This document shows, one piece after another, positions 1 to 11,800 of a stretch of 64,000 nucleotides of DNA. The DNA comes from Taeniopygia guttata (Eukaryota > Chordata > Aves > Passeriformes > Estrildidae). Position 1 is the first letter of the stretch; the number at the start of each line of letters is the position of its first letter. The stretch spans positions 53,032,501 through 53,096,500 of the forward strand of contig NC_133030.1 in NCBI RefSeq assembly GCF_048771995.1, read 5' to 3'. A program made the position numbers and the translations under genes. A model generated the notes under the pieces. It was given only the letters and a program-made list of their open reading frames with translations, was not told where the DNA came from and did not search any database.

Positions 1-3000
1 GCCTGTATCTTCATTGCTTTCTAGGTGAGCTGCATGGGGTGTCCCTGCGACTGGCCGGCAGGCGGGATGGTCACGCTGTCCCTGTGGCACGCGCACGACT
101 CATGTCTCGTTTCATTCCATTGCTGTAGAAATCCATCAGTGGTGAAGAGCTGTGAAGCTAAGAGCCCCACACAATCCCACGTGTCTTCTAGGTACTGGCT
201 AACTGCCTGGCTTCTTCACTGTCTTGGCTTGTCCTTGGGCTCATCCCATCACCCAGCACTAGTGTTTGTCTTCTGCCGCACCTTTGGCTCATTCTCTTGC
301 AATCTGCTTCGTCTGTCGCTGCACAGAGTGTGAAGGTGTCATGTCAGAGCTTTGTTCCATGGAAACAGCCCCCTGCTCACTTGGGCATTACAGATGTTAA
401 TCGTGCTGGAAACAGCACTTAAACCATCCATGTGTGTGTGAGAGTCAGAGACACGGGTCTGGCAGTGCTGTGCCATGTGGCAGTCACGCTTTGGACCATC
501 TTTCTACAGCAGGTTCACGCCAATAGGTGGAGCTTTCAGTGCCCAACCTCTGCAGAAATTAAAAAGCAAAAGCAGAAATGATCTGAAGAGCTTGCAGCTG
601 GGATAAGGGAAGCTTTTCTTCTACCCATGCCACTGCAGTGGCTGTATAAGAAAGCAGAGTGAAACTTGGTAATAAAAAAGGCCCCACCACAGACAGACAC
701 ATGGGGTACAAAAACCAGCAGGTGTCAAAAGCCAAGAAACCTACAGTAGGACTTCAGAAGTCCTGTCAGTCAGAATAGCCAACATGGGTGGATCAGCACC
801 CATGTTTTTAATCACAGAGATTGAGATAAAGTTTGATGTTGGACAGCTAGAGAGGCTTGCTTCCTGTGCTGGTCCAGGACCACCCAGTGTTACTAGACAC
901 TGAGATGGATGGATAAGATGAATAAGGAGGTGGAACACAGGTTTAGAAATGTTTAGTATTTGCTGCAAAGAAATGTCATTTATTTTACATTGCTAGGTAT
1001 ACAACAGTGCTGATAGTCTGGAGAGAGATAAGTTGCCAATGGCAACTATCTGCACATACTTGCTGCTTTGTTTAAAATGCTGTAACATGTTCTGCCCAAA
1101 CATTCAGAGGGATACATCAGTGTTACTATAGCAAAATATAGTTTTGCCAGCTCTCTAAAACCAGTGAAACATGTTGGTTCCAGGAAATACATGAGCTTCA
1201 AATAGACAGAAAAAGACCATTCTTCCTCCTTGCAAATGGGAATGAAACATGGGCTATTTAAAGCAGCCATCACATTTCAGTAGCTATCTTTTATAATGGC
1301 ATTGCATCCTGGGGAGAGGAGTGCAGTGGGAAAAAATTATTTCCTAATTTAGCACCTGGCGGAGTGCTCAGTAGTAGTAGTGCCTGCTTGAAAGTCTTCT
1401 GTGGGGGGAGCAGGGCTGTTTTCTAAAGCTCTCTGTGGTGACTTGTTTCCATTCCTGATCAGTTTGATGGCATTTGGACTCCATTAGCTGTGAGATGGTA
1501 GGACACATGTCAAGATTTCCCAAGGAAGGGTTGCAAGACCAAGCAACCCCCCCGGAGCAGCAGCATCTCCACCAGCCCCCATTTTGGGTTTAAAGATGAT
1601 GGCAGAATTATCTGAAGCCTTTTTATAGTGTGGTTAGTTTTTTTAATGTTTTAGAGTTACTGATTAAAAGAGAAAGGTAAACAGCTTCTAGTTCCTTAAT
1701 TTATTTTATCAGATGTCATCATGGCTCAGCCCACTGACTAGTACCATACAGAAAGACTGATAACACTCAGGTGCACTAGCCATTAAGGCCAGACTGGTTT
1801 TGTTTGAGTCAATAAAAAATGACTGTGATACATAACACTATCAACAAGCCACACTTGCCTCATTGGAGTATTCCAAGTAAAGGATTAGTGGGTTATTATT
1901 TTCCCAATAAAATTTTTCTAAACTGTAATCTGCTGTTACTTTAGCACCCAGTGAAAGCCTAGCTTGCCAGGACAGGGCTGCTGTACAGGAAAGAGACTGT
2001 GAGAGAAAACCAGACATGTAGCTTGCAAATTGCAAATGCTGTAATAAAACACAGTGTTCAACAGGCTTTATCCCCTCAGCATTTTCTAATTTGAAATAAT
2101 TGAGATTCCCAACACAAAAAAAAAAAAAAGAAATACACAGCATCTTTGAGGGTCAGGTTGTGCATACAGGAGCAGTGCTGCTCTCTGGCTGCCAAATATT
2201 CCTGAGCAGCACAATAGAGAACCTCCTGTCCAGCACAGGTGCTCCTGCTCTGGGGTGGGTTTCATCCACACCATCAGGTGGGTGCAGCTTACCATGCATT
2301 GCAGGAAGCTGACTCCTTTTTTATGCTTTTCTTCCATTTCTCAAGGATGAAGCCAGTGAGCAGCAGCAATGATGTGGCTATGGATGCCTTAGATTTTGAT
2401 CGAATGAAACAGGTGAGTGAAAATATCATTTGCACTTTTAGAGATTTGGCAAGCTACCCATTTTCCCCCATGCATGCGCTGTACAAGCAAAACAGCTGTT
2501 CAGTCTTCTGATTTCCTCTATAACTAGGTGCCTAGAGAAGGGCTAGCTGGTGAGCAGCAAGAGAGCACAATCTCACTGCTATTTCATCCTAATGTCTGCA
2601 CAGAAATGTGCAAGTAAATATGCCAGCATCCTCTGCATCCGTGCCTGGGAGTGCAGACATAGCTGTTAGCAGTGCTAGGCTCTGACCAGCAATGGAGGTG
2701 GGGGACAAGCACAACCATGTTAAACTTGCATTTTCTTCCACCAGTTAGAAGGAAATTCTGAGCAGCTGACTTGTGTTTTGTCTCATCAGGAAATATTGGA
2801 GGAAGTTGTAAGAGAGTTACACAAAGTGAAAGAGGAGATAATTGATGGTAAGAAAGAGAAAAATTATTATTTTTCTCATCTTTATGACTAATTTTCCATA
2901 GATAAGATGATAGGAACTGCAGAGAGTTCCCTGGTGTTTTCAGACTTCTCTGAACAGCTCTGATTTATACACACATTTGAAGAACAAGCATCTACCTTAT

Positions 3001-3953
3001 CTGAGCTCTGACCATAATACTGCACTTACATCCTTTATTATGCTGTTGATGAGCATTTTTACCACCAGCCTATGAGAAATTCACTGTCTGGTGTTTCTCA
3101 CAGGTGGGAGGGTGAGAAAGGGCCTGCCTGTAGCCCATGGCACATCAATTTATCACAATCAGCAAGCGTGAAATCACTTGTAACTTGCTGACCACACACA
3201 CTCGCAGATCCAGGTCCAGGATAAGGAGGGGACAAAGGAAACTAACTGAAAATCCTTCCCAAAAATCTTCTGTAGGTTTCCTATGCTTGAAGAGTTATTT
3301 CAGACCTTCACTTGATTACAGCTTTCCAAATAGCCTTATATTTTTATAATACATTGAAAAGTACAGCAGCTGTACCAAATGTATCAGTACTTTTTTATAG
3401 ATTGCTCTGCAGTTCACAATTAAAGGTATTTTTCAGGGCTATTATTAAAATGCACAGTAAAATTCCCATTTGAAGGCCATATTAGGGCATAGGAAGATGC
3501 ATGTCCACACCCTGCACTCCCTACCTCAGATTCACAGGGAAGGGGAAAAAGAGGAGACTAAAACAGCTAAAATCCATTCCCTGTGCCCTTGCCCTAGATC
3601 TGTGTGCTCACAAACCTCCGAGGCAGTGTGCAGTTGGAGAGACCCTTGTCCATACGCTACTGTCCCAGCAGCTTGGCCCTCAGAGCCTCCCTAGTTCATT
3701 CCAGTGCAAAATAAGGCATTCACATACACCACAGATGCAACTTCTCACAGTAGTACTGCAGTTTGCAAGCCAGCAGCTGACTGCTTACCCTTACTCATCC
3801 TTTTACCCTCCACTCATCCTTTTTCCAGCGTGTACTTTCTGCAACCTCTGCAATTAGCGTTTTCCATCACACTGGATATACCATTATGCACTAACTTTCT
3901 GGTTTGGTTTTCTAGCCATACGGCAGGAGTTGAGTAGAATCAGTACAACATAA
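1..3953 (+). CDS. EVL: EVL, Ena/VASP-like protein, C-terminal part (5'-truncated by window)
   Basis: The last five coding exons of an Ena/VASP actin regulator are present: 1–24 (cut by the window edge), 129–191, 2346–2412, 2790–2847 and 3916–3953 (stop TAA 3951–3953). All junctions have GT/AG and phases agree, giving 82 C-terminal residues. The first 24 bases read PVSSLLS plus a split Arg codon, matching mammalian EVL just before its alternative exon. The final segment, MKQEILEEVVRELHKVKEE and onward to ISTT, is the EVH2 block C coiled coil, which forms the tetramer. Family knowledge: EVL promotes actin filament elongation at leading edges and focal adhesions through EVH1, proline-rich and EVH2 regions; EVH1 and the proline core lie upstream of the window. 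The neighbour DEGS2 is convergent. Identity is certain from order and near-identical residues; only the exon joining in vivo is inferred. Confidence 0.96.
129..191 (+). CDS. EVL: EVL alternative 63-nt exon (EVL-I insert)
   Basis: This exon has an acceptor at 127–128 and a donor at 192–193. It is 63 nt long, so including or skipping it keeps the frame. It encodes a 21-residue Ser/Lys/Pro-rich insert, NPSVVKSCEAKSPTQSHVSS plus an Arg split over the next junction. In mammals the 21-residue insert in this place defines the EVL-I isoform, and a serine near its start is a protein kinase D target. With the preceding exon the bird reads L-S-R-N-P-S, which keeps the LxRxxS pattern. The upstream intron (25–128) is only 104 nt. 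Confidence 0.9.
192..2345 (+). other. EVL intron after the alternative exon
   Basis: Spliced intron of about 2.15 kb between the alternative exon and the next coding exon. It contains a poly-A tract near 2116–2130 and otherwise ordinary unique-looking sequence. No repeat family, RNA gene or convincing open frame was recognised. Confidence 0.7.
2413..3915 (+). other. EVL last two introns
   Basis: Two introns, 2413–2789 (377 nt) and 2848–3915 (about 1.07 kb), separate the coiled-coil exons. Their donors are GTGAGT and GTAAGA. No repeats or other genes were recognised inside. Confidence 0.7.
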
Positions 3954-4525
3954 TGATTGCAAAGCATTTGGACGGTACTAAGAATGCTAGGAAGATTGGA
4001 TCATTTCTAAGTGTACCAAGGTCATGCAAGATGGTGAGAGAGGACACCGGCACTGTCTTTGTTCTTACACCCTTTTTATTAGCAGACTCAGCACACTTTG
4101 AAGCTTGCTGCTGCCTTGGATTCGCTTCATTTTACAAGTCTTAATCTAAAGATTATTAAATTTTAAATTTCTGGATTTTTTAGATTTCATCTGACACTGC
4201 ACATTGGATTTGTCAGCCTTTTTTGTATTTTGTATTTGCTTATTTAAATGTATTACCTTTCTTTTTAGTAGTAGATAAGAACACACGTGAACCATTTGCT
4301 TTTGATAGATGACTTCAAAGTAATTTTACTAGTAGTCTGCAATGTAAATGAAGATCCTTTGCCAACAGAAATGTATTGAGGCATCACCAGAAGAAAGAGA
4401 CATGTTTAGTTGTCAGCCAACAAGTTATTTGTCTCAGAGTTATCACAATATTAAAAAATGGTACGTCAGTGCATCACAGTATCTGTGTTCATATTGGTAA
4501 TAAACTGTTTATTGTCCACACGGCC
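3954..4525 (+). other. EVL: EVL 3' untranslated region
   Basis: Sequence from the EVL stop codon to just past a canonical AATAAA at 4499–4504. The end is estimated at 15–25 nt after the signal; T/GT-rich sequence follows at about 4530–4580, as expected of a downstream element. The length of about 570 nt is plausible for EVL. The cleavage site itself cannot be read from sequence. Confidence 0.7.
4499..4504 (+). terminator. EVL poly(A) signal AATAAA
   Basis: Canonical AATAAA hexamer about 545 nt after the EVL stop, followed by a T/GT-rich stretch at about 4530–4580. Confidence 0.7.
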
Positions 4526-6844
4526 CTGCCTTTCTTTGTTTCATTTGTCCCTTCAGTGCTGTGTCACTTGGTGGTAAGAGGAGGGTGACTGAGACTCACT
4601 GTGGGGTGGCAGCTCTGCCTCCTGCCCTGCAGAGCACGAGGAGAGAGCCTGAGTGCCTTGTGGCTGGTGCAATGGCAGCAGCCCTGCCTTCTCCCCCAGG
4701 CAGGCCAGCCCTCGCCTGCCCGGCCCTCTCCCTTGGCTGGCTGAGCACCAGTCCTGCAGTCAGGCTGCCACAACCTCAGCAACTTCTTGCCAGAGTGAGT
4801 GAAAGCTCTTCTCAGGCCACCATCTGTGCCACCACATCTCCTGCTGTCACTGAAAAAAACCACAGGTCCCCATCATCTGTGCTCCTGCAGATTTGCAGTA
4901 ATAAAAGTGGAGTTCAACTACTGAAATCCGTCAAGTATTTTCCAAGTTCCCTTCATTTCTTCAGGCTTCCATAAAGATTTTATTTTAAAAGCTGGGCCCT
5001 GAGGATTGGTTTTGGGAGCAGAACCTGATGCAGCAGCCCAGCAGGCAGGAGGGACAGCCAGCCTGCTACAGGAGACCCAGCAGAGGAGGCAGCATGAGTC
5101 TTGTTTGGCAGTCAGCTGTAAAATGTTACCTGTTTTGTTTTGGGGTGTTCTTCAGCACTCTTCAAAGCAACCCAAATGCCTTTTGCAACTGAGTCTTTGT
5201 TTCACAGTCTGGTTATACTGTAGATTAAATATGGGAGAAATGGGAGAAATCTGAGTTTAATGCAACAGTGAGCTCAAGACTGAGACTGATGTTTGTTAGC
5301 TGTTTAATGCCAGCTGAATGCAAGAGAGGTCAAATAGCAAGATAAAGATTTCCACATGGGAACTTAAGCAAGTAGACACTGATGTGCACCACATTGCAAC
5401 AACCCCAGGACCACAAGAAGGAGCCATCCCAGTATGAACAACCCGGACAAGCATCCGTAACAGCAGAGATTAGAATGCTCTCTTGTTTAAATCTGCTCAT
5501 GCATTTCCTAATTATAAATCCATTTAATAGCATACCTGATAATGGCAAGTGCTCCTCAAAACTCCTGCTTCTTAAGATGACATCTGTTTTGTGAAACTCT
5601 CCTGTAATCTTAACTAAGGTTCTGGAGGCTGGTGCTTGGCACGGTTCATGTTTTTCCTTGGAATGTGGCATTCTGCCTAAGGTCACCTAATAACCATGTT
5701 GTACAGCCTGGATAAGGTGTGCCCCTGTGTTAACATCAGCCAGCTGCTGTAAATGGGATTTTCTTACTTTCTTCAATTACCTTTGCAGGCCTCATATAAT
5801 TACGACATAATAAGCTGATGTTTGCACAGGGACACTTAATAGTGGGAGCAAAGTGTGTGGGGTGGAAAGTGAAGCTTGGCAGGGGAGCAGTCCTGGCATC
5901 ACTAGCACTGTGCCAGTTCCCAACCTTCTGCTCCAGTGACAGGGATGTGCAAGGTGGTTTATTTCCAGTAGTGGTACTACCAGAGGATTCTCTCCTCCCA
6001 GACAGGAATTCAGTTTGCCAGCTGTCTCTGCAGAGAAGGGTGTCCTTTCATACTGGGTTTGTTGAGCCACTGCAACAGGGCAGGCTACAGGCATCTTACA
6101 TAGCAGAAATCTAAGGTGGCATCACTCTCCAGTCCTTCCTATCATACAGCTATTTGCCAGAGTCTTAGTGTGTCCAAACAATGAAGGAGATTTAGATTAA
6201 TTCTTAAGCAAAGGGATAAAACTATACATAACTCGAACCATATGCCCTGTGGTTATGAAAAAAACCCTCCTGCCAACATTACTGACCACACACAAGTGCC
6301 CATGTAGAGAACAGGACCACAGCCTTCTCCAGCAGCACCCCACACGCTGGGGCTCACCTCACACATCTGCAGGCACTGCAGGCTTCCAGCCCGTTCCTGC
6401 TGAGATGGACAGTGCTGAGCAGGAGGGCTGTGGGGCTGCCCAGGCTAAGCTAGTTGGGACCATGATGGAAATACTGATGGGAGGCAGGTGAAGAAGCAGC
6501 TGACAATTTTGGTTGGCTCATTTACACCAGAGCCTCTGTGTCAAGCTAGGTTAGTAGTCCACAGCAGATGTGGGACCGGATCATGAAACAGCTGAGTAAG
6601 GTCACTCATCAAAGAGGATAAGGACAACAGTCATATTGAGGAAAATGGCATAATCTTTATTGTGGTTTTTATATTAACTTATTAAGTTGGACAAGAGAGG
6701 TGAGGAACAGCTGCTAAAGACAAAGGAAATTGAATATGTGACCAGAGTGCCAGCAAATCTGAAGTAAATTAATAAAAAACTGAAATTCCCTGACATGAGC
6801 ACTGATACAAAGGTAATGGAAGTTCCCACACCAGAGAAAAGCAG

Positions 6845-6988
6845 CTTTAATAATTATAATGTCTTAGGTATGTTCATCACTGAGAAATCAGTAAAGGCTG
6901 AAGTGCTTGAAAGGCACCTTTAATAATTAAGATATAATGTCTTAGGTGTGTTCATCACTAAGGAATCAGTAAAGGCTGAAGTGCTGGA
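6845..6988. repeat. Diverged tandem duplication, two ~70-nt copies
   Basis: Copy 1 (6845–6910) and copy 2 (6918–6988) share a block starting CTTTAATAATTA and running through ATGTCTTAGGTRTGTTCATC to AAAGGCTGAAGTGCT. Copy 2 carries a short AT insertion, and a few substitutions separate the copies, so the duplication is not recent. Confidence 0.9.
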
Positions 6989-7529
6989 AGAAGCCTCATT
7001 CTTGTTCTTCTTATCCAAAAGTACAAAACAGTACTGGTGAATAATTTTCAGCTCCTGTATTACAAAGGATCTTGATCTGCTGAGCAATCCTGGGTATTTA
7101 TTTACCCAACTGCCAAAATCATATAGGTGAGAAAAATGGAGAATGGGGAAGTGAAGGTGGAACCCAAATTGCTGCAGGAGAAACCCTGCTCAGCTGCCTA
7201 GTGAACAGACAGACTGGCTCACTGGATCCAGTGCTGCTGAGGGAAGGAACAAAATCATGTTTAGTGAGGAAATCAGGCTTCCCAGGTCTAATCACATACT
7301 CTGAGGGACCAATGAGGCTGCAGAATAATATTTTTCTTTGTTACAGCCATGGATTTCCAGAAGAAAAAAACCCAAACTGTTAGAGGGCTACAGAAATTTT
7401 TATATATAATTTCTCTTTTAAACACTTTATAAGAACAAAAATATTTTGCCAGCTTTCCATGGTAGAGGGAATTTACTAGATGGCATCTGAATTCCTGACT
7501 CCCAAAATATTGTGCTGCTTGGAAAAAGG

Positions 7530-7680
7530 TTATGTTGATTAAGGTTTTTGATGATACAAAATTATTGAGGATAGCCAGAAGTTGGAGAGGACAGGCAGGA
7601 AGATTTTAGTATGCCAGTAGGTGGAAATGAGAGATGAAAGTTAATGTCAATAGCACCAAGCAAGAGATATATAGAGAGAA
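7530..7680 (+). mobile_element. Possible degraded CR1 internal fragment
   Basis: The stretch contains GATGATACAAAATTATTGAGG and then AAGTTAATGTCAATAGCACC. These resemble consecutive blocks of the CR1 coding-to-3' region. Divergence is high and the usual CR1 tail is not seen, so this is a weak call. Confidence 0.35.
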
Positions 7681-8661
7681 ATGACCCCATCTCCATGTTC
7701 CAGGGACATCCCCTTAACACCACCAGTGGCAATTTTATATAGCTGGAGTCTCATGTGCTTCCCAAATGTCAAGTTGTGCCCCTTGAATGGCAGAGGAAAA
7801 GAATTGCCATTATTCTGAAAGAAGTTAGGAACAAATACCACCATGAAGATGAAGACATCTCCATGTCTTCACTGGCACATACTCCTAACTCCCATGCACA
7901 GAAAGGGGTGTAATATAGAGGAGACTAAGCAAGGTGATCAGGAATGCTAATAGTTTTGGCAAGGAAAAATTAAAACTAGAACCTATCCTTTCCCCAGAGG
8001 ACTTACAGTAGGGAAAAGGATAAGATACATGAAGTTATGAGTACTGTTGAAAAGGTGAGTGAGGAAGGACCACCCAGTTCCTCAGAGGCACATCCATGCT
8101 GCTGATCAGGAAGTAGGTGGAACACTAAAAACAGGACTTTTCCTTGCCACACTTCAGATCTGTCAGCTAGCAATAGTATTATATAATAAGAATGGAAATT
8201 CTTTCAGAAAAGGTTTAGACAAAGTTCTGGAATAAAGATCAAACAGCAGCTACTGAAATAATGTTACAGATGTACAAAAATATAAACATATTCCATTGCA
8301 TATATAAAAATTCTGCTATTAGCAATTATCAGAAGATACTAGGTTAGACAAGACATTGAGCTAAAAGCACCCTTGTGTTCTCCAGAGAGTATCATTTACT
8401 TCTGCATGCCAGTCTTCCCTGCTTCCACAGTCCTGTGCACACAGAGCATCTACTTCCAATCTGGCATCAAGAGAAACATACATGAACTACACATACACAT
8501 GCTCACACATAACACACAGCAAACATTCCACCCACAGACAAAGCTAAAACTTAGGTTTGGGCACTTGTGCCCCAGGAAGTTAATTCTAAGCCTAGACCAA
8601 AGGTTCACCTAATCATAGTTCACTCTAATCTAGGTTCTGAGAGTTGAATATACAAATATCC

Positions 8662-8667
8662 TTTATT
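8662..8667 (-). terminator. DEGS2 candidate poly(A) signal AATAAA
   Basis: The plus strand reads TTTATT, which is AATAAA in DEGS2 sense, about 180 nt after the stop codon. No strongly GU-rich element follows, so usage is uncertain. Confidence 0.5.
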
Positions 8668-8677
8668 AAAAAGTATC

Positions 8678-8701
8678 AGTTGTCTAAAATTTTAGACAAC
8701 T
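8678..8701. repeat. Perfect 24-bp palindrome in DEGS2 3'UTR
   Basis: The left half AGTTGTCTAAAA is followed directly by its exact reverse complement. In DEGS2 sense it ends 10 nt before the candidate AATAAA. Confidence 0.95.
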
Positions 8702-8843
8702 TCATTTTCACACTCGTCCTCTTGGCATAAGCAGCATGCACCAACTTTAATTCAGCACACACAAAGATCCTTCTATTTCTGCAGAAAACTGAAGTCATGG
8801 GAATGAACAAACACACTCCATTGCAGCAGGCAGAGCTGCCCCG

Positions 8844-11800
8844 TTAGCTTTCCTTTGCCAGCTTGCACAGTCTCTTAACCCTTGAATAAGGACCAAGAGT
8901 GTCATCAAAAACAAAGTCCCACAGAACTCGAATCCAGGACTGGTGATGTGGGAGGTTATCATAATATTCTGCTGCAATCTTCTTCACCTGGAAGAAGAAG
9001 AGAGAGAATGAGCTGTTTGGCTGAACAGAGTCAGGTGTGTTTCAACCTTCACATTCAGATCTGATAGCACAGCCATTACCTGAAGTTACTTGTTATTGCT
9101 TGTGAGCTTCTGAAGTTCAGCCAAATGAGATGTATTTAAATGCATTTAGGTACTTCTTAGCAGATTTCTGATGTAAGTTTTGCCTCACAGTGTCATAACT
9201 TGAAAGGCAATGGATTGCTGCCTTCAGTCAGAACTATTTTGTCTCCTTTCAGAGGTGGTGGGATCGCCACAATGAGATACTTTATCCACTTTATCAATGG
9301 CCAAGACTCCAGCACGCTATATTTAAAGCCCTGTTTGCCATTCATAATATTCTTCTGTTGAGGGTTATGGGTATGAGAGAATTAACAACTGAGAAAATGA
9401 CAGACACAGCCTTGCCTACGCTTTGTTTTCTACCCTGCATTCTGCTACCATGATGCAAATCCAAGAGATGGGTTCCTCCAGCAGGCAAAGAAAATTGCAG
9501 GGGTGGTTCTCCTCAGTCAGATATTAAAAATACTGTGAGATTCATTATTAGGTCACAAGTCTAACAAAATTTCATCCCTGCTACAATTCCCAAGGTCTTA
9601 AGACTGTTGCCATCAGAGAAGCATTGTGCATCCTTGGGGTGGTGCTTGTAGTGGGAGTTAAGCCAGAACCAGAGGACAAAGAGGTTTCAAAGCTGGCAGG
9701 TTCAGGGAACTGTGAGGATTCCCAAGTTATCAGTTATTATTCCTGCTCCAACTAGATGCTTTGCTTTTTGAACACATTTATGAAGCAGCAAAATCTGTTA
9801 ACTATAGTACACTTGCACATAACTGCTTGGGCATGGTTTTATTGCAGCTCCACCTCCTAGACAAACAAAGCTCTAGAACAGAGTAGTTTATCTTGCTGAA
9901 CAGCATGACTTCTCTCTTTAAACCCTGCAGAATTTTAAAGCCAGTTGCACTGAGCACAGTGCAGACTTCCAGTGAAGAGAGAAAGGGTTACAGAGAAATC
10001 ATCATGCAGGAAAAGGGTCTCATCATCACCCAAGGTATAACGGGGCAACCTTAACACAGCATTTGACTGTTATTGAAAAGGTAAGAATTCAAGTGAAAGT
10101 TAAATTATAAACTAGTATGGCTCCCTGCTAATTATCTCATTAATTCAGCCTCCTAGTAGACACTTCTCTGTAAAGTAGGTTGGATAATGTACAAGAGCCA
10201 TTAGATCTTTTACCTTTGCACCTCTCACACTCCTTTTCCTCCTGCCATGGCAGTGCTGTGCTAGAGATGGAATACTCAGTTCAGCTCTGACTGCATTCTG
10301 TCTTTTACTGAATACCTCCAACTTAATACCCATTTTCTCTATCCTTCTTTAAAGCATTGGTTTGTACTTCAAAGTACTTCATTTTCAATGGTTCATTTTC
10401 AATGATATTCAGACAATATCATTTCTACTTAGAGATATTTGTTAATGAGGAACCTCTGGAAGAGAGGTCATTTCCATGTTTCCAAGATCTCTGGACATGC
10501 AGATTTGGTTCCCCATGCTCCTTCTTTAAATCCAGTCAGAAATAATTTAATCTGGGTATTGTATCCTCCCTTTTCCCAGCAGGGTTATTGAAATAGCCAG
10601 AGGATGAGAGGGAGGACTATTTCAACAGTAAGCTCCCTTGAATGAAGGCTACTCATGAAGCCTGATGCAAACACAAATGGGGGCTCAGGTACCCAGCTTC
10701 AAAAGCTTCACTCTAGCTCTGACATGGTCATTACCTAGCACACAGTTGCATAGACCTTCCTTCCTACCTCCATTTTAGAAATTCTGCCTGAATTCTGCCT
10801 TTCATCTGTAGTTTAGCCCTCATCTACACTACTCAAGTTCACATAGCAAGTCTACCATTCCCCTCTTCTCCAGAGCCCCATGTAATTCTTGCCCTCTGAA
10901 TCAGACCATATTTTCTTAAGTAGTTACATTACCCTACAGAGCTCTTCACCATGTTATATTCTGACCACTACAAGAGCTTCAGGAAGTTTTCCTATACTGC
11001 CCCTTGCACATGGAAGTAGAAGGCTGGAGATTCACAGAAACCCATTCAGCTCCTAGGAGCAATGTCTCAGGCTGTGTCCTCTGGCCCCAAAGGCTCCAAA
11101 GGAAAAGTAGTAGTGATAAAGTAGTTAAAAATGGCCCAGAGAAGAGGCCAATAAACAGCCTGCCTATGTTCAGCCCAACAGCTTCTGCAAACATGAGCAG
11201 CACCCTGTGCAGGAAGGCAGGCACCACTTGCACCACTCCAGGGTCTCTGGGCAGGTCAGCTGTAGGAGAGGTACAGAAAATATGGAGAAGGGAAGGTGAA
11301 ACTGCAATAAGAAAAGGAGGAAAGAGAAAATTCAATGGAAAAGAAGGAAATTCCTTAGGTACATTTTCCCATTTTACTAACATGTGTCAGGAAATAATTT
11401 TAAAACACATTTCTCTTTAATAACAGATCTAAGCAAAAGTTTTTCAGCAACACCATCTCATTTTTCATTATTTCTTTCAGCATCTCCATACATAAAACAG
11501 AATTATCACCCTATCTACCAGAAAAACTGGCGAGTGGGAGTGCAGAAAGTAATTTAATGCAGGCTCCCTTTTAAATGCAACATCATATGAGGAGTGGCTG
11601 AGGGAGCTGGGGTTGTTTAGCCTGCAGAGAAGGAGGCTCAGGGGAGACCTTATCACTCTCAACTCCTGGAAGGAGGGTGTAACCAGGTGGGGCTCCACCT
11701 CTTCTCCCAAGCAACAAGCAGCAGGACAAGAGAAACAAGGCCTCAAGCTGCAGCAAGGGAGAAGGTTGGACATCAGAAAGAATTTCTTCACTGAGACTTG

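Larger units (their letters stand above)
4526..8640. other. EVL–DEGS2 tail-to-tail intergenic spacer
   Basis: About 4.1 kb between the likely 3' ends of the convergent EVL and DEGS2 genes. It holds a diverged tandem duplication at 6845–6988 and a possible degraded CR1 piece at about 7530–7680. The short open frames here lack splice context and protein-family resemblance, so I do not call any gene. Confidence 0.6.
8641..8843 (-). other. DEGS2: DEGS2 3' untranslated region
   Basis: Sequence following the DEGS2 stop on the minus strand as far as just beyond a minus-strand AATAAA (8667–8662). That would make a short 3'UTR of about 200 nt. It ends with a perfect 24-bp palindrome just before the hexamer. 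A longer 3'UTR using a later signal cannot be excluded. Confidence 0.5.

Noticed and set aside
1..24. Recursive splice site (AG directly followed by GTGAG)
   Set aside because: In frame the bases read PVSSLLS and a split Arg, matching EVL upstream of the alternative exon, so this is the end of a normal exon.
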